64,000 nt of DNA from Actinacidiphila glaucinigra (GTDB lineage: Bacteria > Actinomycetota > Actinomycetes > Streptomycetales > Streptomycetaceae): assembly GCF_900188405.1 (NCBI RefSeq), contig NZ_FZOF01000036.1, positions 1 to 64,000 on the forward strand, given 5' to 3'. Position numbers and translations under genes: made by a program. The notes under the pieces are model-generated. The model saw only the letters and a list, made by a program, of their open reading frames with translations. It was not told the origin of the DNA and did no database searches. Shown one piece after another: positions 1-8,391 of this stretch; the first letter of the stretch is position 1, and each line of letters opens with the position of its first letter.

Positions 1-294
1 GCGTTGGCGGGTGTCGACGTCGATGACCATCCAGCCGGCGATGAGGTCCTTGGTCTCGGCGAAGGGGCCGTCGGTGACGGGTGGGCGGTCTTCGCCGTCG
101 TAGCGGACCCAGGTGCCTTCGGGGGCGAGGGCCTGGCCGTCGACGAACTCGCCGGTCTTCTCCAGTCGGGCGGCGAAGTCGTGCATGTACTGGATGTGGT
201 CGGTGATCTCCTGGGGTGTCCACTGGTCCATGGGTACGTCGTTCACCGCCGCCGGTGCGCCGCGGTAGTGCTTGAGCAGCAGGTACTTGGCCAT
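1..294 (-). CDS. YciI-like (DGPF domain) protein, C-terminus cut by the window edge
   Basis: Small ferredoxin-fold protein of the YciI-related family, cut at its C-terminus by the window edge. It starts at the ATG read from 294 with MAKYLLLKHYRG, and residues near 75 carry the hallmark TDGPFAETK, which names the family. Upstream on the minus strand an AGGAG-type site precedes the ATG. The biochemical role of single-domain DGPF proteins is unsettled; in actinomycetes they often sit beside ECF sigma factors, which would lie outside this window. Identification of the family is firm and the function is not. Confidence 0.85.
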   Translation of the reverse strand, partial: MAKYLLLKHYRGAPAAVNDVPMDQWTPQEITDHIQYMHDFAARLEKTGEFVDGQALAPEGTWVRYDGEDRPPVTDGPFAETKDLIAGWMVIDVDTRQR

Positions 295-461
295 GGTGGC
301 TCTCCTTGGTGCCGGTGCGACCCATTGTGGCCGCCTTCACCACGGGGACGGAGCCGGCCGCGGCTTCTCGACATCACCGCCCGAGCTTTTCCCCCGGGAT
401 GTTCCGTCGGAGAGCCTCGGGCCGCTCCCGGGGCTCCACCCGAGCTGTGACGGTGACGGCG

Positions 462-1226
462 TCAGATGAGTTCGAGGCCGCCGTCGACGGTGATGACCTG
501 GCCGGTTGCCTGGCGTCCGGCGGGCTCGGCCATGCGCAGGATCCAGTGGGCGATGTCGTCGACGTCCGCGATGCGGTGGGTGGGGATGCGGGCCTGCTCG
601 TAGGCGTACATGTCGTTGACCGCCTCGGGGGTGAGGCCGGCGGCGAGCATGACGTCGGTCCTGGTGGGGCCGGGGGCGACGCAGTTGACACGGATGCCCT
701 CGGCGGCGAGTTCCAGGGCCCAGCTGCGGGTCATCTGCTCGATCGCGGCCTTGGTGGCCGAGTAGTGGGATCCGCCGGCCATGGGGCGGTGCCCGTAGGT
801 GCTGGACACGTTGACGATGCTGCCGGACGAGGTGCGCAGGTGCGGCAGGGCTTCGTGGGCGAGCATGCTCGGGACCACGACATTGAGGTGGAAGAGGTCC
901 GCGATCACCTGCTTGTCCGCCTCGGCCAGCGGCATGACGGCCGTGCCGCCGGCGTTGTTCACCAGCAGGTCCAGTCGTCCCCAGCGCTCGACGGCGGTGG
1001 CGACGACCTGGGCGGGGGCGCCGTCGTCGACGAGGTTGACGGACAGGACCTCGATGTTCGCGTGCGCCCGGGCCGTCTCGTCGAGGGCGTCCTTCCGGCG
1101 GCCTACGCCGAGCACGTTCGCGCCCGCCTGTGCCAGGGCGAGAGCCGTCGCGCGGCCGATGCCGGAACCGGCTCCCGTGACGATCGCGACGTGGCCGGAG
1201 AAGGGCAGGTTCGAGGGGCTGGACAT
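462..1226 (-). CDS. SDR family NAD(P)-dependent oxidoreductase
   Basis: Classical short-chain dehydrogenase of 254 residues. It has the cofactor motif TGAGSGIG (residues 17-24), the NNAG motif, and the catalytic Ser plus YSATK with its Tyr and Lys. It ends with the usual GQVITVDGG. The start is the ATG at 1226 because GGAG lies 6 nt upstream. A 20-bp palindrome (1247-1266) lies 21 bp upstream of the start codon, and two copies of the same palindrome lie before neighbouring genes, so this SDR is probably part of a local regulon with the epoxide hydrolase and the NTF2-like protein. The substrate is unknown. Confidence 0.93.
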   Translation of the reverse strand: MSSPSNLPFSGHVAIVTGAGSGIGRATALALAQAGANVLGVGRRKDALDETARAHANIEVLSVNLVDDGAPAQVVATAVERWGRLDLLVNNAGGTAVMPLAEADKQVIADLFHLNVVVPSMLAHEALPHLRTSSGSIVNVSSTYGHRPMAGGSHYSATKAAIEQMTRSWALELAAEGIRVNCVAPGPTRTDVMLAAGLTPEAVNDMYAYEQARIPTHRIADVDDIAHWILRMAEPAGRQATGQVITVDGGLELI

Positions 1227-1246
1227 GGTTGTTCTCCAAAGTTTGA

Positions 1247-1266
1247 TGTTCTACGAACTTCGAACA
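1247..1266. promoter_or_regulatory. Operator copy A, TGTTCT-N8-CGAACA
   Basis: Twenty-base dyad TGTTCT ACGAACTT CGAACA, 21 bp upstream of the SDR start. Copies at 2931-2950 and 3114-3133 share both half-sites and the 8-bp spacing. Such dyads are typical of TetR or MarR dimers; the binding protein is not known. Confidence 0.65.
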
Positions 1267-1423
1267 TAACATGAGGGGGACGTTGTGCCCCGAATGGTGA
1301 GACGTGGCACAGCCTTCCGCGCGCCTGAGGCACAGCGTCCTCCGGGCGTGGCGCTCGGCCCGTTCGCCGCCCGGGGCGGCCCACCGCATTCCGTGGTGGG
1401 TCGCCCCGGGGAGTCGCGAGTCG

Positions 1424-2722
1424 TCAGCGGAACAGCCTGCCGAACCTGCGTACTTCCTCTGCGAAGATCTTCGGCTGCTCGAACGCCGCGAAGTGGCCGC
1501 CCCTGGCGGCCTTGTTCCAGTAGACGAGGTTGGAGAACGCCTTCTCCGCCCAGGCGCGAGGCGGCGTGTAGAACTCCTTGGGAAACAGTGTGACGCCCAT
1601 GGGCACGTCGATCTTGACGGCGTTCATGGTGATGTCCGAGTTCTCCCAGTAGAAGCGTGCGGCGGACTCCGCTGTATTCGTCAGCCAGTACAGGGTGATG
1701 TCGTCCAGCATTTCGTCCATGGTGAGGACCGACTCCGGGTTCCTGTCACTGTCGGTCCAGACCCCGAATTTCTCGTAGATCCAGGCGGCCTGGCCGACAG
1801 GGGAGTCGGCCAGCGAATAGGACACGGTCTGGGGCCGGGTCATCATCTCGAGCTGGTAACCGATCTCGTTCTGCTGCTGGGCGTTCAGCTGGCTCATCGC
1901 GACCTGCTCCTCGGGAGTCAGGTGGTTCATGTCGAGATGGGGAGGAACGATCTGCGGGAAATTCAGATGGATCCCCAGCAGCCCCTTGGGTCGCAGCACC
2001 CCCAGCTGGACATTGACCGCCGCACCCCAGTCCCCTCCCTGGGAGAGGTAGTGGTCGTATCCGAGGCGGGGCATGATCTTGGCCCACGCCTTGGCCGTCC
2101 GTACGCGGCCCCAGCCCAGTTCGTCCGGCTGATCCGAGAAACCGAACCCCGGCAGGGACGGGGTCACCACGTGGAACGCGTCCCGCGGCGACCCGCCGAA
2201 TTCGGTGGGGTGCGTCAAGCGGCGGATCACCTTGCGGAATTCCAGGATCGAGCCGGGCCAGCCATGGGTGAGCATGATGGGCATAGCGTCGCGATGAGGC
2301 GATCGGGCGTGCAGGAGATGGATGCCGACGCCGTCGATCACGGTGCGGTACTGGCCGAATCCGTTGAGCAGCGCCTCCACCCTGCGCCAGTCGTAGTGCC
2401 GCTGCCAGTGGTCCACGAGTCGCTTGACCCGCCACAGCGGTGCTCCCTGCGACCAGTCGTCGACGAGCTCCTGGGCGGGCCACCGTGTCGTCTCCAGCCG
2501 TCGCCGGAGGTCGTGCAGCATGCGTTCCGGCACGTGCAGCCTCATGGGCACGACCGCACCGGGGCCCGCCGACGGCATGGACAGCCCCGCGGCCGGGGCG
2601 CCCGTTCCCGTGGCGGCCTCGGCGACCCCGGATGTCATCGCCGCCGCGGCCGTTCCCGCGCCCAGTGCACCCATGGCGTACAGCAGTCGTCGACGGCTGA
2701 GATTGTTCGCTTGGCTCGTCAT
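1424..2722 (-). CDS. Tat-exported epoxide hydrolase (EHN plus alpha/beta hydrolase)
   Basis: Secreted epoxide hydrolase of 432 residues. The N-terminus has a twin-arginine signal (SRRRLLYAMGALGAG, residues 9-23), followed by the EHN domain (about 58-165) and an alpha/beta-hydrolase fold. HGWPGS (153-158) forms the oxyanion-hole loop, the nucleophile is Asp231 in GGDWG, and the catalytic His is probably in RGGHFAAFE near the C-terminus. The family opens epoxides to diols through an alkyl-enzyme intermediate. The start at 2722 has GGAG 9 nt upstream. Export through the Tat system implies folding in the cytoplasm and action outside the cell. One copy of the shared operator lies about 210 bp upstream. 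Confidence 0.93.
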   Translation of the reverse strand: MTSQANNLSRRRLLYAMGALGAGTAAAAMTSGVAEAATGTGAPAAGLSMPSAGPGAVVPMRLHVPERMLHDLRRRLETTRWPAQELVDDWSQGAPLWRVKRLVDHWQRHYDWRRVEALLNGFGQYRTVIDGVGIHLLHARSPHRDAMPIMLTHGWPGSILEFRKVIRRLTHPTEFGGSPRDAFHVVTPSLPGFGFSDQPDELGWGRVRTAKAWAKIMPRLGYDHYLSQGGDWGAAVNVQLGVLRPKGLLGIHLNFPQIVPPHLDMNHLTPEEQVAMSQLNAQQQNEIGYQLEMMTRPQTVSYSLADSPVGQAAWIYEKFGVWTDSDRNPESVLTMDEMLDDITLYWLTNTAESAARFYWENSDITMNAVKIDVPMGVTLFPKEFYTPPRAWAEKAFSNLVYWNKAARGGHFAAFEQPKIFAEEVRRFGRLFR

Positions 2723-2930
2723 GCGTCATTCACTCCGATCGTCGTCTTTCGGTGCCGCGGGAATCTCCGGCGAACCCGGGATATGCGCGATACGCGCCTG
2801 ATCGAGCCACTTCGTGAGCCGCGAAACATGGCGGATTCACTCGGTGGCCGCTGCGGATCCGCGTTCTTCGGCCGATGGTCGGCGCGCGGTCCGGGATTCG
2901 CCGCACGGTAGGCAGCCGTGGGGACAAGTA

Positions 2931-2950
2931 TGTTCGGCAGTTGTCGAACT
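2931..2950. promoter_or_regulatory. Operator copy B, TGTTCG-N8-CGAACT
   Basis: Second copy of the 20-bp dyad (TGTTCG GCAGTTGT CGAACT). It lies in the 511-bp divergent gap between the epoxide hydrolase (start 2722) and the NTF2-like gene (start 3234). Apart from copies B and C this gap shows no gene. Confidence 0.6.
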
Positions 2951-3113
2951 TCGCTTGCGACCATACATCGCACACACGCCGGTCGAGAGCTTCGTGTGCG
3001 TGGCATGGGTCACGCGCCACTGTCCGGAATTCGCGTGACACCGTGTGCGTCCGGTGATGAGAGCACCGTCACGCTCGCATCGATCACCGCAGGAAAAGAG
3101 GGTCGTGTTAGCT

Positions 3114-3133
3114 TGTTCGGCGTACGTCGAACA
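3114..3133. promoter_or_regulatory. Operator copy C, TGTTCG-N8-CGAACA
   Basis: Third copy of the dyad (TGTTCG GCGTACGT CGAACA), with perfect 6-bp arms, 100 bp before the ATG of the NTF2-like gene. This is where an operator over or just downstream of a promoter would lie. Confidence 0.65.
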
Positions 3134-3233
3134 TTCATTTCCCGCCGTATCCGGGGCCCAACGGTGTGATCGCGGTCCGGAATCAGGCCGCACCCCGCCC
3201 CCGCCGGCGCATCCAAGCAGAAGGAGAACAACC

Positions 3234-3656
3234 ATGAGCGCAATCACCACGGAAATGCAGGAGTTCATCTCCCGGGTCGTGCACGACGGGAGCAACTACC
3301 GCATGGACGCGATGGAGAAGCTCTACACGGACGACATGGCGATCCTCTTCCCGACCGCCCAGGGTGCCATCGCGGCAGCCCCCCGCAGGGAGGTCTTCGC
3401 GGAGTTCGCCGCCCGCGGCAAGGCAGGCGAGGCACCGCTGTCCACCGAGTACAAGATCCTGCACGCCGAGGACCAGGGCGAGCACGCGACCGCGCTCCTC
3501 TACCGCCGCATGAGCGACACCGCTGCCCCGTTCCTCTACGAGCTGCGCCTGAAGCGAGGCGGCGCCTACGGCTGGCTCGTCGCCGGCGAGACGGTCACGC
3601 CGTGGCCCGACCCGGAGACCGCCGGCGCCTTCCTCCCGCCGCGGCAGGCCGCCTGA
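3234..3656 (+). CDS. NTF2-like (SnoaL/DUF4440-like) protein
   Basis: Soluble protein of 140 residues that looks like the NTF2-like cone fold: an N-terminal helix, the pattern MEKLYTDDMAILFP, and a strand-rich C-terminal half ending in YGWLVAGETVTPW. No catalytic residues can be assigned, and family members range from isomerases and cyclases to ligand binders. The ATG at 3234 is preferred over upstream in-frame starts because AAGGAG stands 9 nt before it. Operator copy C is 100 bp upstream, which links it to the SDR and the epoxide hydrolase. A role in the same small-molecule pathway is inference. Confidence 0.8.
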   Translation: MSAITTEMQEFISRVVHDGSNYRMDAMEKLYTDDMAILFPTAQGAIAAAPRREVFAEFAARGKAGEAPLSTEYKILHAEDQGEHATALLYRRMSDTAAPFLYELRLKRGGAYGWLVAGETVTPWPDPETAGAFLPPRQAA

Positions 3657-3741
3657 AACCGGCGAGGGCCCGGGCGGCGAGCCGACGTCCGAGCCGGAGC
3701 AGGCCCACGTACGGCCGCGTTCGCCCCTTCACGGTGCGGGT

Positions 3742-3757
3742 GCGGCCGTTCGGCCGC
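3742..3757. terminator. Short GC-rich hairpin between convergent genes
   Basis: GCGGCCG-TT-CGGCCGC has perfect 7-bp arms and lies in the 115-bp gap between the convergent NTF2-like and MarR genes. It has no T-run. A bidirectional terminator is plausible from its position. Confidence 0.4.
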
Positions 3758-3771
3758 CGAGCGTGGACCGG

Positions 3772-4140
3772 TCAGGGGACGGGACCTCGGCGCAGCCGGT
3801 CCTGCGCGGCCTTCTCGGCGTCGGTGAACGCGGCACGCCCTGCCGCGGTCAGGGTCACCTCGACCCTCCGGTGATCCCTGTCCCGGCGGTGGCGTTCGAT
3901 CAGTCCGGCCGCCTCCAGGCTCTTCAGGTGCGAGGCCATCCGCGTCGCCGATTCCCGGAGGAACGCCGTCAGCCGTACGAGGGGCACGGCCCGGCCGTCG
4001 GCCGCGTCGAGGGCACCGAGGATGAGGCAGTCGTACAGCGACAGACGATGCCGTGCCAGCAACTCGCCCTGCAGGAGCGCCAGGTTGTACAGGGCGGATG
4101 GTGGCTGCGGCGCGGCGTCCACGGGATCGCGGTCGGTCAT
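3772..4140 (-). CDS. MarR family transcriptional regulator
   Basis: Winged-helix repressor of 122 residues. The region SALYNLALLQGELLARHRLS begins the dimerization helices, LTAFLRESATRMASHLKSLE is the recognition helix-turn-helix, and RHRRDRDHRRVEVTLT is the basic wing. The start at 4140 follows GGAGGAG on the minus strand. It is divergent from dxs and convergent with the NTF2-like gene. It is the nearest candidate regulator for the TGTTCK-N8-CGAACW sites, but that motif does not occur at its own promoter, so the link is only a possibility. Confidence 0.88.
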   Translation of the reverse strand: MTDRDPVDAAPQPPSALYNLALLQGELLARHRLSLYDCLILGALDAADGRAVPLVRLTAFLRESATRMASHLKSLEAAGLIERHRRDRDHRRVEVTLTAAGRAAFTDAEKAAQDRLRRGPVP

Positions 4141-4509
4141 GTCTCCTCCCCGGGGCGGGTCCACCGGCCGCGAACTCGCGGCCTCGAAGGCACAAGCGGG
4201 TTTCCCCGAGGGGCCGATGGCGGGGCGGCGGGCCAAGAAGCCCTCGGATCGGGACACCGCATCGCCCGCGCGCGCCCGGATGCATCGGCGGCGTGCGGGC
4301 GTCGGCCCGTCCGATGTCCTGATGTGAGGCCGATGCGGCACGGAGGTCCGTCCGTCCCCGCGCTCTCCCGGATCTAGCGTCGTCAGCGCGGCGACACGGG
4401 GCCGGAACCGTAGGGCTCGCACAGGGCGAGCGGTGGCTCGTGCGCCGCGCGTTCGGCTGCGTACCGCGCATTCGCCGAGGGCACGGCAGCATCGAGGAGG
4501 AGCGGCGGC
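4141..4509. other. Divergent intergenic region between MarR gene and dxs
   Basis: Gap of 369 bp with no convincing gene. It must hold the promoters of the MarR regulator and of dxs. An AGGAGGAG ribosome site sits at its right end. I saw no operator or riboswitch-like structure. Confidence 0.5.
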
Positions 4510-6474
4510 ATGAGCCTGCTGGCACGGATCGACCAGCCCGCGGACCTGCGGGGACTGAGCCACCCGGAGCTGGTCCGGCTCGCCGGGGAGATCCGCGATT
4601 TCCTGATCCGGCACGTCGCGGCGACGGGCGGCCATCTGGGGCCCAACCTCGGCGTCGTGGAACTGACCCTGGCACTGCACCGCGTCTTCGACTCCCCGCG
4701 TGACCGTCTGCTCTGGGACGTCGGCCACCAGGCGTACGTCCACAAGATCGTGACGGGGCGGGCCGGCGAGTTCACCGGCCTGCGGCAGCGCGGCGGGCTG
4801 TCCGGATACCCCAGCCGCGAGGAGTCCGCGCACGACCACATCGAGCACTCGCACGCCTCCGCGGCACTGTCGTACGCCGACGGCATGGCCAAGGCCGCGC
4901 AGTTCGCGGGTGAGGCGGACCGGCACATCGTCGCCGTCGTCGGCGACGGAGCGCTCACCGGCGGGCTGGCCTGGGAGGCACTCAACAACATCGCGGAGGC
5001 ACCCGGCCGGCCCGTGGTGATCGTCGTCAACGACAACGGCCGTTCGTACGCGCCGACCGTGGGCGGACTCGCGCGGCACCTGGCGGCCCTGCGCGCCCAC
5101 GCCGGATACGAGCGTCTGGCCGGCTGGGGCAAGCAGGCCCTCGGCGGTGCCGGGACGCCGGGGCGCGCGTTGCACCGCACCCTGCACGCGGCCAAGGAGG
5201 GCATCAAGGAGGGGCTGAGGGCGGGCCTCGGAGAGGACCACGCCGAGGCCGTGACGCCGCACTCGCTCTTCGGCGCGCTGGGACTGCAGTACATCGGGCC
5301 CGTCGACGGCCACGACATCACCGCCCTGGAAGCGGCCCTGGAGCGTGCCAAGGCGCATGGCGCGCCCGCCGTCGTGCACTGCATCACGCGCAAAGGGCTC
5401 GGGTACGCGCCCGCCGAGCAGGACGAGGAGGATCACCTGCACGGCATCGGCACCATCGACCCCCGGACGGGGCGACCGCTGCGGCCCGCCGGTCTGACCT
5501 GGTCGGCGGCGTTCGGCCGGGAACTGGTGGAACTGGCGGACACCCACCCCGAAGTCGTGGCGATCACCGCGGCCATGCCCGGCTCGGTCGGTCTGAACGA
5601 CTTCGCCGCACGGTACCCGGCACGCTTCTTCGACGTCGGGATCGCCGAGCAGCACGCGGTCGCCTCGGCCGCCGGGATGGCCATGGCGGGACTGCACCCG
5701 GTGATCGCCCTCTACGGCACCTTCCTGAACCGCGCACTCGACCAGGTGCTGATGGACCTCGCGCTGCACCGTCTCGGTGCGACCCTCGTGCTCGACCGGT
5801 CCGGGGTCACCGGCGACGACGGACCCAGCCACAACGGGCTCTGGGACCTGGCGATGCTCCAGGCCGTGCCCGGCCTGCGCATCGCGGCCCCCCGCGATGC
5901 GCGCACGCTGCGGGAGCAGCTGCGGCAGGCCGTCTCGGTCACCGACGCGCCGACGGTCCTGCGCTACCCGCGAGGGGCGGTGGGCCCGGAGATCCCGGCG
6001 GCCGGTCGCGCCGGTGCGGTCGACGTCCTGCGGGAGGCGGCCCCCGGCACCGACCCCGTCCTGCTGATCGCCGTCGGAACGACGGCCGCCGTCGCCCTCG
6101 AAGCGGCGGGGCTCTGCGCCGGGCGCGGGGTGGAGGTCACCGTGGTGGACCCGCGGTGGGTCAAGCCGCTGCCCGGTGAACTGCCCGCTCTCGCCGCCGG
6201 TCACGCCCTGGTCGTCACGGTCGAGGACGGCCTGCGTACCGGGGGAGTGGGAACGGCGGTGGTCCAGGCCCTGCAGGAGGCCGGTGTCCGCACCCCGGTA
6301 CGGGTCCTGGGCGTGGCCGACGGTTTCCCCCGGCAGGCGACCCGCGCCGAGATCCTCACGGAGGCGGGCCTGACCGCTCGGGCCGTCGCGGACACCGTCA
6401 TCCAGGCCGCGGCGCAGGTAGCCGCCGCGGCGTCGCCCGGCGGTCCCCGGACCGCCTCCGGGTTCGAAAGGTGA
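4510..6474 (+). CDS. dxs: 1-deoxy-D-xylulose-5-phosphate synthase
   Basis: Thiamine-diphosphate enzyme of 654 residues that condenses pyruvate with glyceraldehyde 3-phosphate to give DXP, the first step of the MEP isoprenoid pathway, in the cytoplasm. The TPP motif runs from GDGALTGG (145-152) to NDN (174-176). GHQAY near residue 72 is the conserved N-terminal His motif. E380 in the stretch GIAEQHAV is the general acid of the pyrimidine domain, and a C-terminal transketolase domain follows. Length is normal for DXS. The start at 4510 has AGGAGGAG upstream. No other MEP or terpene gene is adjacent, so this may be a second copy that boosts isoprenoid supply; that is inference. Confidence 0.96.
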   Translation: MSLLARIDQPADLRGLSHPELVRLAGEIRDFLIRHVAATGGHLGPNLGVVELTLALHRVFDSPRDRLLWDVGHQAYVHKIVTGRAGEFTGLRQRGGLSGYPSREESAHDHIEHSHASAALSYADGMAKAAQFAGEADRHIVAVVGDGALTGGLAWEALNNIAEAPGRPVVIVVNDNGRSYAPTVGGLARHLAALRAHAGYERLAGWGKQALGGAGTPGRALHRTLHAAKEGIKEGLRAGLGEDHAEAVTPHSLFGALGLQYIGPVDGHDITALEAALERAKAHGAPAVVHCITRKGLGYAPAEQDEEDHLHGIGTIDPRTGRPLRPAGLTWSAAFGRELVELADTHPEVVAITAAMPGSVGLNDFAARYPARFFDVGIAEQHAVASAAGMAMAGLHPVIALYGTFLNRALDQVLMDLALHRLGATLVLDRSGVTGDDGPSHNGLWDLAMLQAVPGLRIAAPRDARTLREQLRQAVSVTDAPTVLRYPRGAVGPEIPAAGRAGAVDVLREAAPGTDPVLLIAVGTTAAVALEAAGLCAGRGVEVTVVDPRWVKPLPGELPALAAGHALVVTVEDGLRTGGVGTAVVQALQEAGVRTPVRVLGVADGFPRQATRAEILTEAGLTARAVADTVIQAAAQVAAAASPGGPRTASGFER

Positions 6475-6530
6475 TGAAGTGCGCACATCAGTAAAATGCT
6501 GCTACCGCGAGAGCGGCCGGAGGACGCGTC

Positions 6531-7664
6531 ATGACGAAGATCATCCGCCGCGGAATCGGTGAGCGGACGCCCGGCCCCGGTTCCCGCCCGCCCGGTCCCC
6601 GGGCGCCCGGACAGCGCGCGGCCGTCTCCGCCGCGGTGGCGGACCTCAACCCCGGCGCGCTCGCGTTCGTCATGGGCACCGGCATCGTCTCCACGGCCCT
6701 GTACGCCAACGGCGCCCGCACCGCGTCCGCCGTACTGCTGTGGGTGGCCCTGGCCGGGTTCGCGGTACTGGTGCCCGCGTACGGCTGGCGGCTGCTGCGG
6801 AGGCGTGAGCGGTTCGTCGCGGACTTCCTCGGGCCGCGCGCCTTCGCCTTCCTCACCCTGGCCATCTCCTCCAACGTGCTGGCCTCGCGCCTCGCGCCGG
6901 ACGGCCACAGGGCAGCCGCCGCCGCGTTCCTGGCGTTCGGGGCGCTGGGGTGGGTGGTGCTGGGCTACGGCATTCCGCTCGCGCTCATCACGACCCTGAA
7001 GCGGGGCCCCTCGTTCGACCAGGTGAACGGCACCTGGTTCCTGTGGGCGGTGGGATCGCAGTCGGTGGCGCTCGCGGCGGCCTCGCTGGCCCGGGTGACC
7101 TCAGGACACGTGCTGCCGGTGCTGGCGGTGGTGTGCTGGGCGGTCGGCCTGATGCAGTACCTGCTGACCTCCGCGATCGTCCTGGCCAGGCTTCTGGCCC
7201 GGCCCGTCAGTCCGGAGGGCCTCATGACGTCGGTCTGGATCTTCATGGGGGCGGCGGCGATCGGCGTGCTCGTCCCGGTGCGGCTGATCGCCCTCCCACC
7301 GGGCAGCGCGATGCTGTCGAGGGAGCTCCTCGTCGGGTCGTCCGTCGTCCTGTGGTCGTTCTCCAGCTGGCTCATCCCGCTCCTGCTGGCCCTGGGCGTA
7401 TGGCGGCACGCGCTGCGCCGCATTCCGCTGCGCTACGACCTCGGCTGGTGGAACCTCGTCTTCCCGATCGGGATGTACGCCGTCACCACGCACGAGCTGG
7501 GACGCGCGACCGGAACCTCGTGGATGACGAGCATGGGCCGCTGGGAGATCTGGGTCGCCGCGGCGTTCTGGGCCGTCGTGTTCGCGGCGATGGCGGGCTC
7601 CAGATTCCGGCCGTACCGCCCGACGCCCTCGGGATCCGCTCCCGATACGGGACGCATCCCGTAG
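6531..7664 (+). CDS. TDT family transporter (tellurite-resistance/dicarboxylate transporter type)
   Basis: Integral membrane protein of 377 residues with about ten hydrophobic segments after a short basic N-terminus. The early motif LNPGALAFVMGTGIVSTAL and the later VNGTWFLWAVGSQSVA fit the TehA/Mae1/SLAC1-like family. Members carry anions such as malate, tellurite or sulfite. It starts 56 bp after dxs on the same strand with GGAGG seven bases before the ATG, so co-transcription with dxs is possible. The substrate cannot be read from the sequence. A weak inverted repeat (TACGGGA/TCCCGTA, 7646-7663) overlaps the stop codon. Confidence 0.85.
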   Translation: MTKIIRRGIGERTPGPGSRPPGPRAPGQRAAVSAAVADLNPGALAFVMGTGIVSTALYANGARTASAVLLWVALAGFAVLVPAYGWRLLRRRERFVADFLGPRAFAFLTLAISSNVLASRLAPDGHRAAAAAFLAFGALGWVVLGYGIPLALITTLKRGPSFDQVNGTWFLWAVGSQSVALAAASLARVTSGHVLPVLAVVCWAVGLMQYLLTSAIVLARLLARPVSPEGLMTSVWIFMGAAAIGVLVPVRLIALPPGSAMLSRELLVGSSVVLWSFSSWLIPLLLALGVWRHALRRIPLRYDLGWWNLVFPIGMYAVTTHELGRATGTSWMTSMGRWEIWVAAAFWAVVFAAMAGSRFRPYRPTPSGSAPDTGRIP

Positions 7665-7846
7665 GGCACGCTGTCGCCGTTCGCTCAGTCGCCCTCACCG
7701 CGCGAGGAGGCCGATGAGCAGGAGCGGGCCGTGGACGCACGAGGGCGCAGGCCGGCGCTCGACGGCGGCAACGGATGCGCGGTCATCCGGTGGTGGTCCG
7801 CCAGTGCGGCCCGGCGCTCCCGTGGGGGCGCGCCGGGCCGCCGGGA

Positions 7847-8320
7847 TCACCGTGACGGGGCCGACCGCCAGTCGGGGAGGTCCTCGAAGTGCACGTCGTA
7901 GCGGTCCTGTTCGGGGAGCAGCGACGCGAACTCGGCCTCGCCGCGGCTGATGGCGGCCAGCTGCTCGAAGTAGCCGAAGCGCTCGATGCCCGGGCTGAGG
8001 ACCACCACCACGTCGGCCGTCTCGCCGTCCGCGGCGCCGAAGACGTGCGGCAGGCCGGGCGGGACGACGACGAGCCCGCCCTTTCCCACCGTGGTCAGCG
8101 TGTCGCCGAGACGGAAGAGCATCGTCCCGCCCAGTACGTAGAACAGCTCGTGGGAGAGCTTGTGGTGGTGCGGGGGTGCTCCGTCGGCGCCTGTCGCGAG
8201 GGTGAGCCGGCTGGCGCTGACCGCGCCTCCGTCGGCGAGCAGCTCGAACGCGCCGTCCGTGAGTGATGCCCCGGCCGCCTCACCGGGTCGCACCACCAGC
8301 GCGGTGGTCCTGGCTTCCAT
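7847..8320 (-). CDS. Cupin domain protein
   Basis: Single-domain cupin of 157 residues. The metal-binding first motif is visible as PPHHHKLSHELFYVLGG (His cluster plus Glu), and the second as VVVPPGLPHVFG with the last His ligand. The family includes dioxygenases, isomerases and small-molecule binders. The start at 8320 has AGGAG upstream. It lies 71 bp downstream of an SDR gene on the same strand, so the two probably form an operon controlled by the divergent TetR gene at 9356. The substrate is unknown. The 180-bp gap to the TDT gene shows no convincing gene. Confidence 0.88.
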   Translation of the reverse strand: MEARTTALVVRPGEAAGASLTDGAFELLADGGAVSASRLTLATGADGAPPHHHKLSHELFYVLGGTMLFRLGDTLTTVGKGGLVVVPPGLPHVFGAADGETADVVVVLSPGIERFGYFEQLAAISRGEAEFASLLPEQDRYDVHFEDLPDWRSAPSR

Positions 8321-8391
8321 GGTGACTCCTTTTCGATTCCGGCCCTCGTGCTCGCGGGGGCGGGTGTGCCTGCCTGTCGTCGTGATGCGGG

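Noticed and set aside
3772..6486. 904-codon open frame on the minus strand opposite dxs
   Set aside because: It is antisense to dxs, whose TPP and catalytic motifs are clear. Only its last 122 codons (from the ATG at 4140) are a real MarR gene.
7714..7950. Plus-strand frame of 78 codons with AGGAGG nearby
   Set aside because: Arg/Gly/Pro/Ala-rich, overlaps the cupin gene on the other strand, and the ribosome site is only three bases from the ATG.
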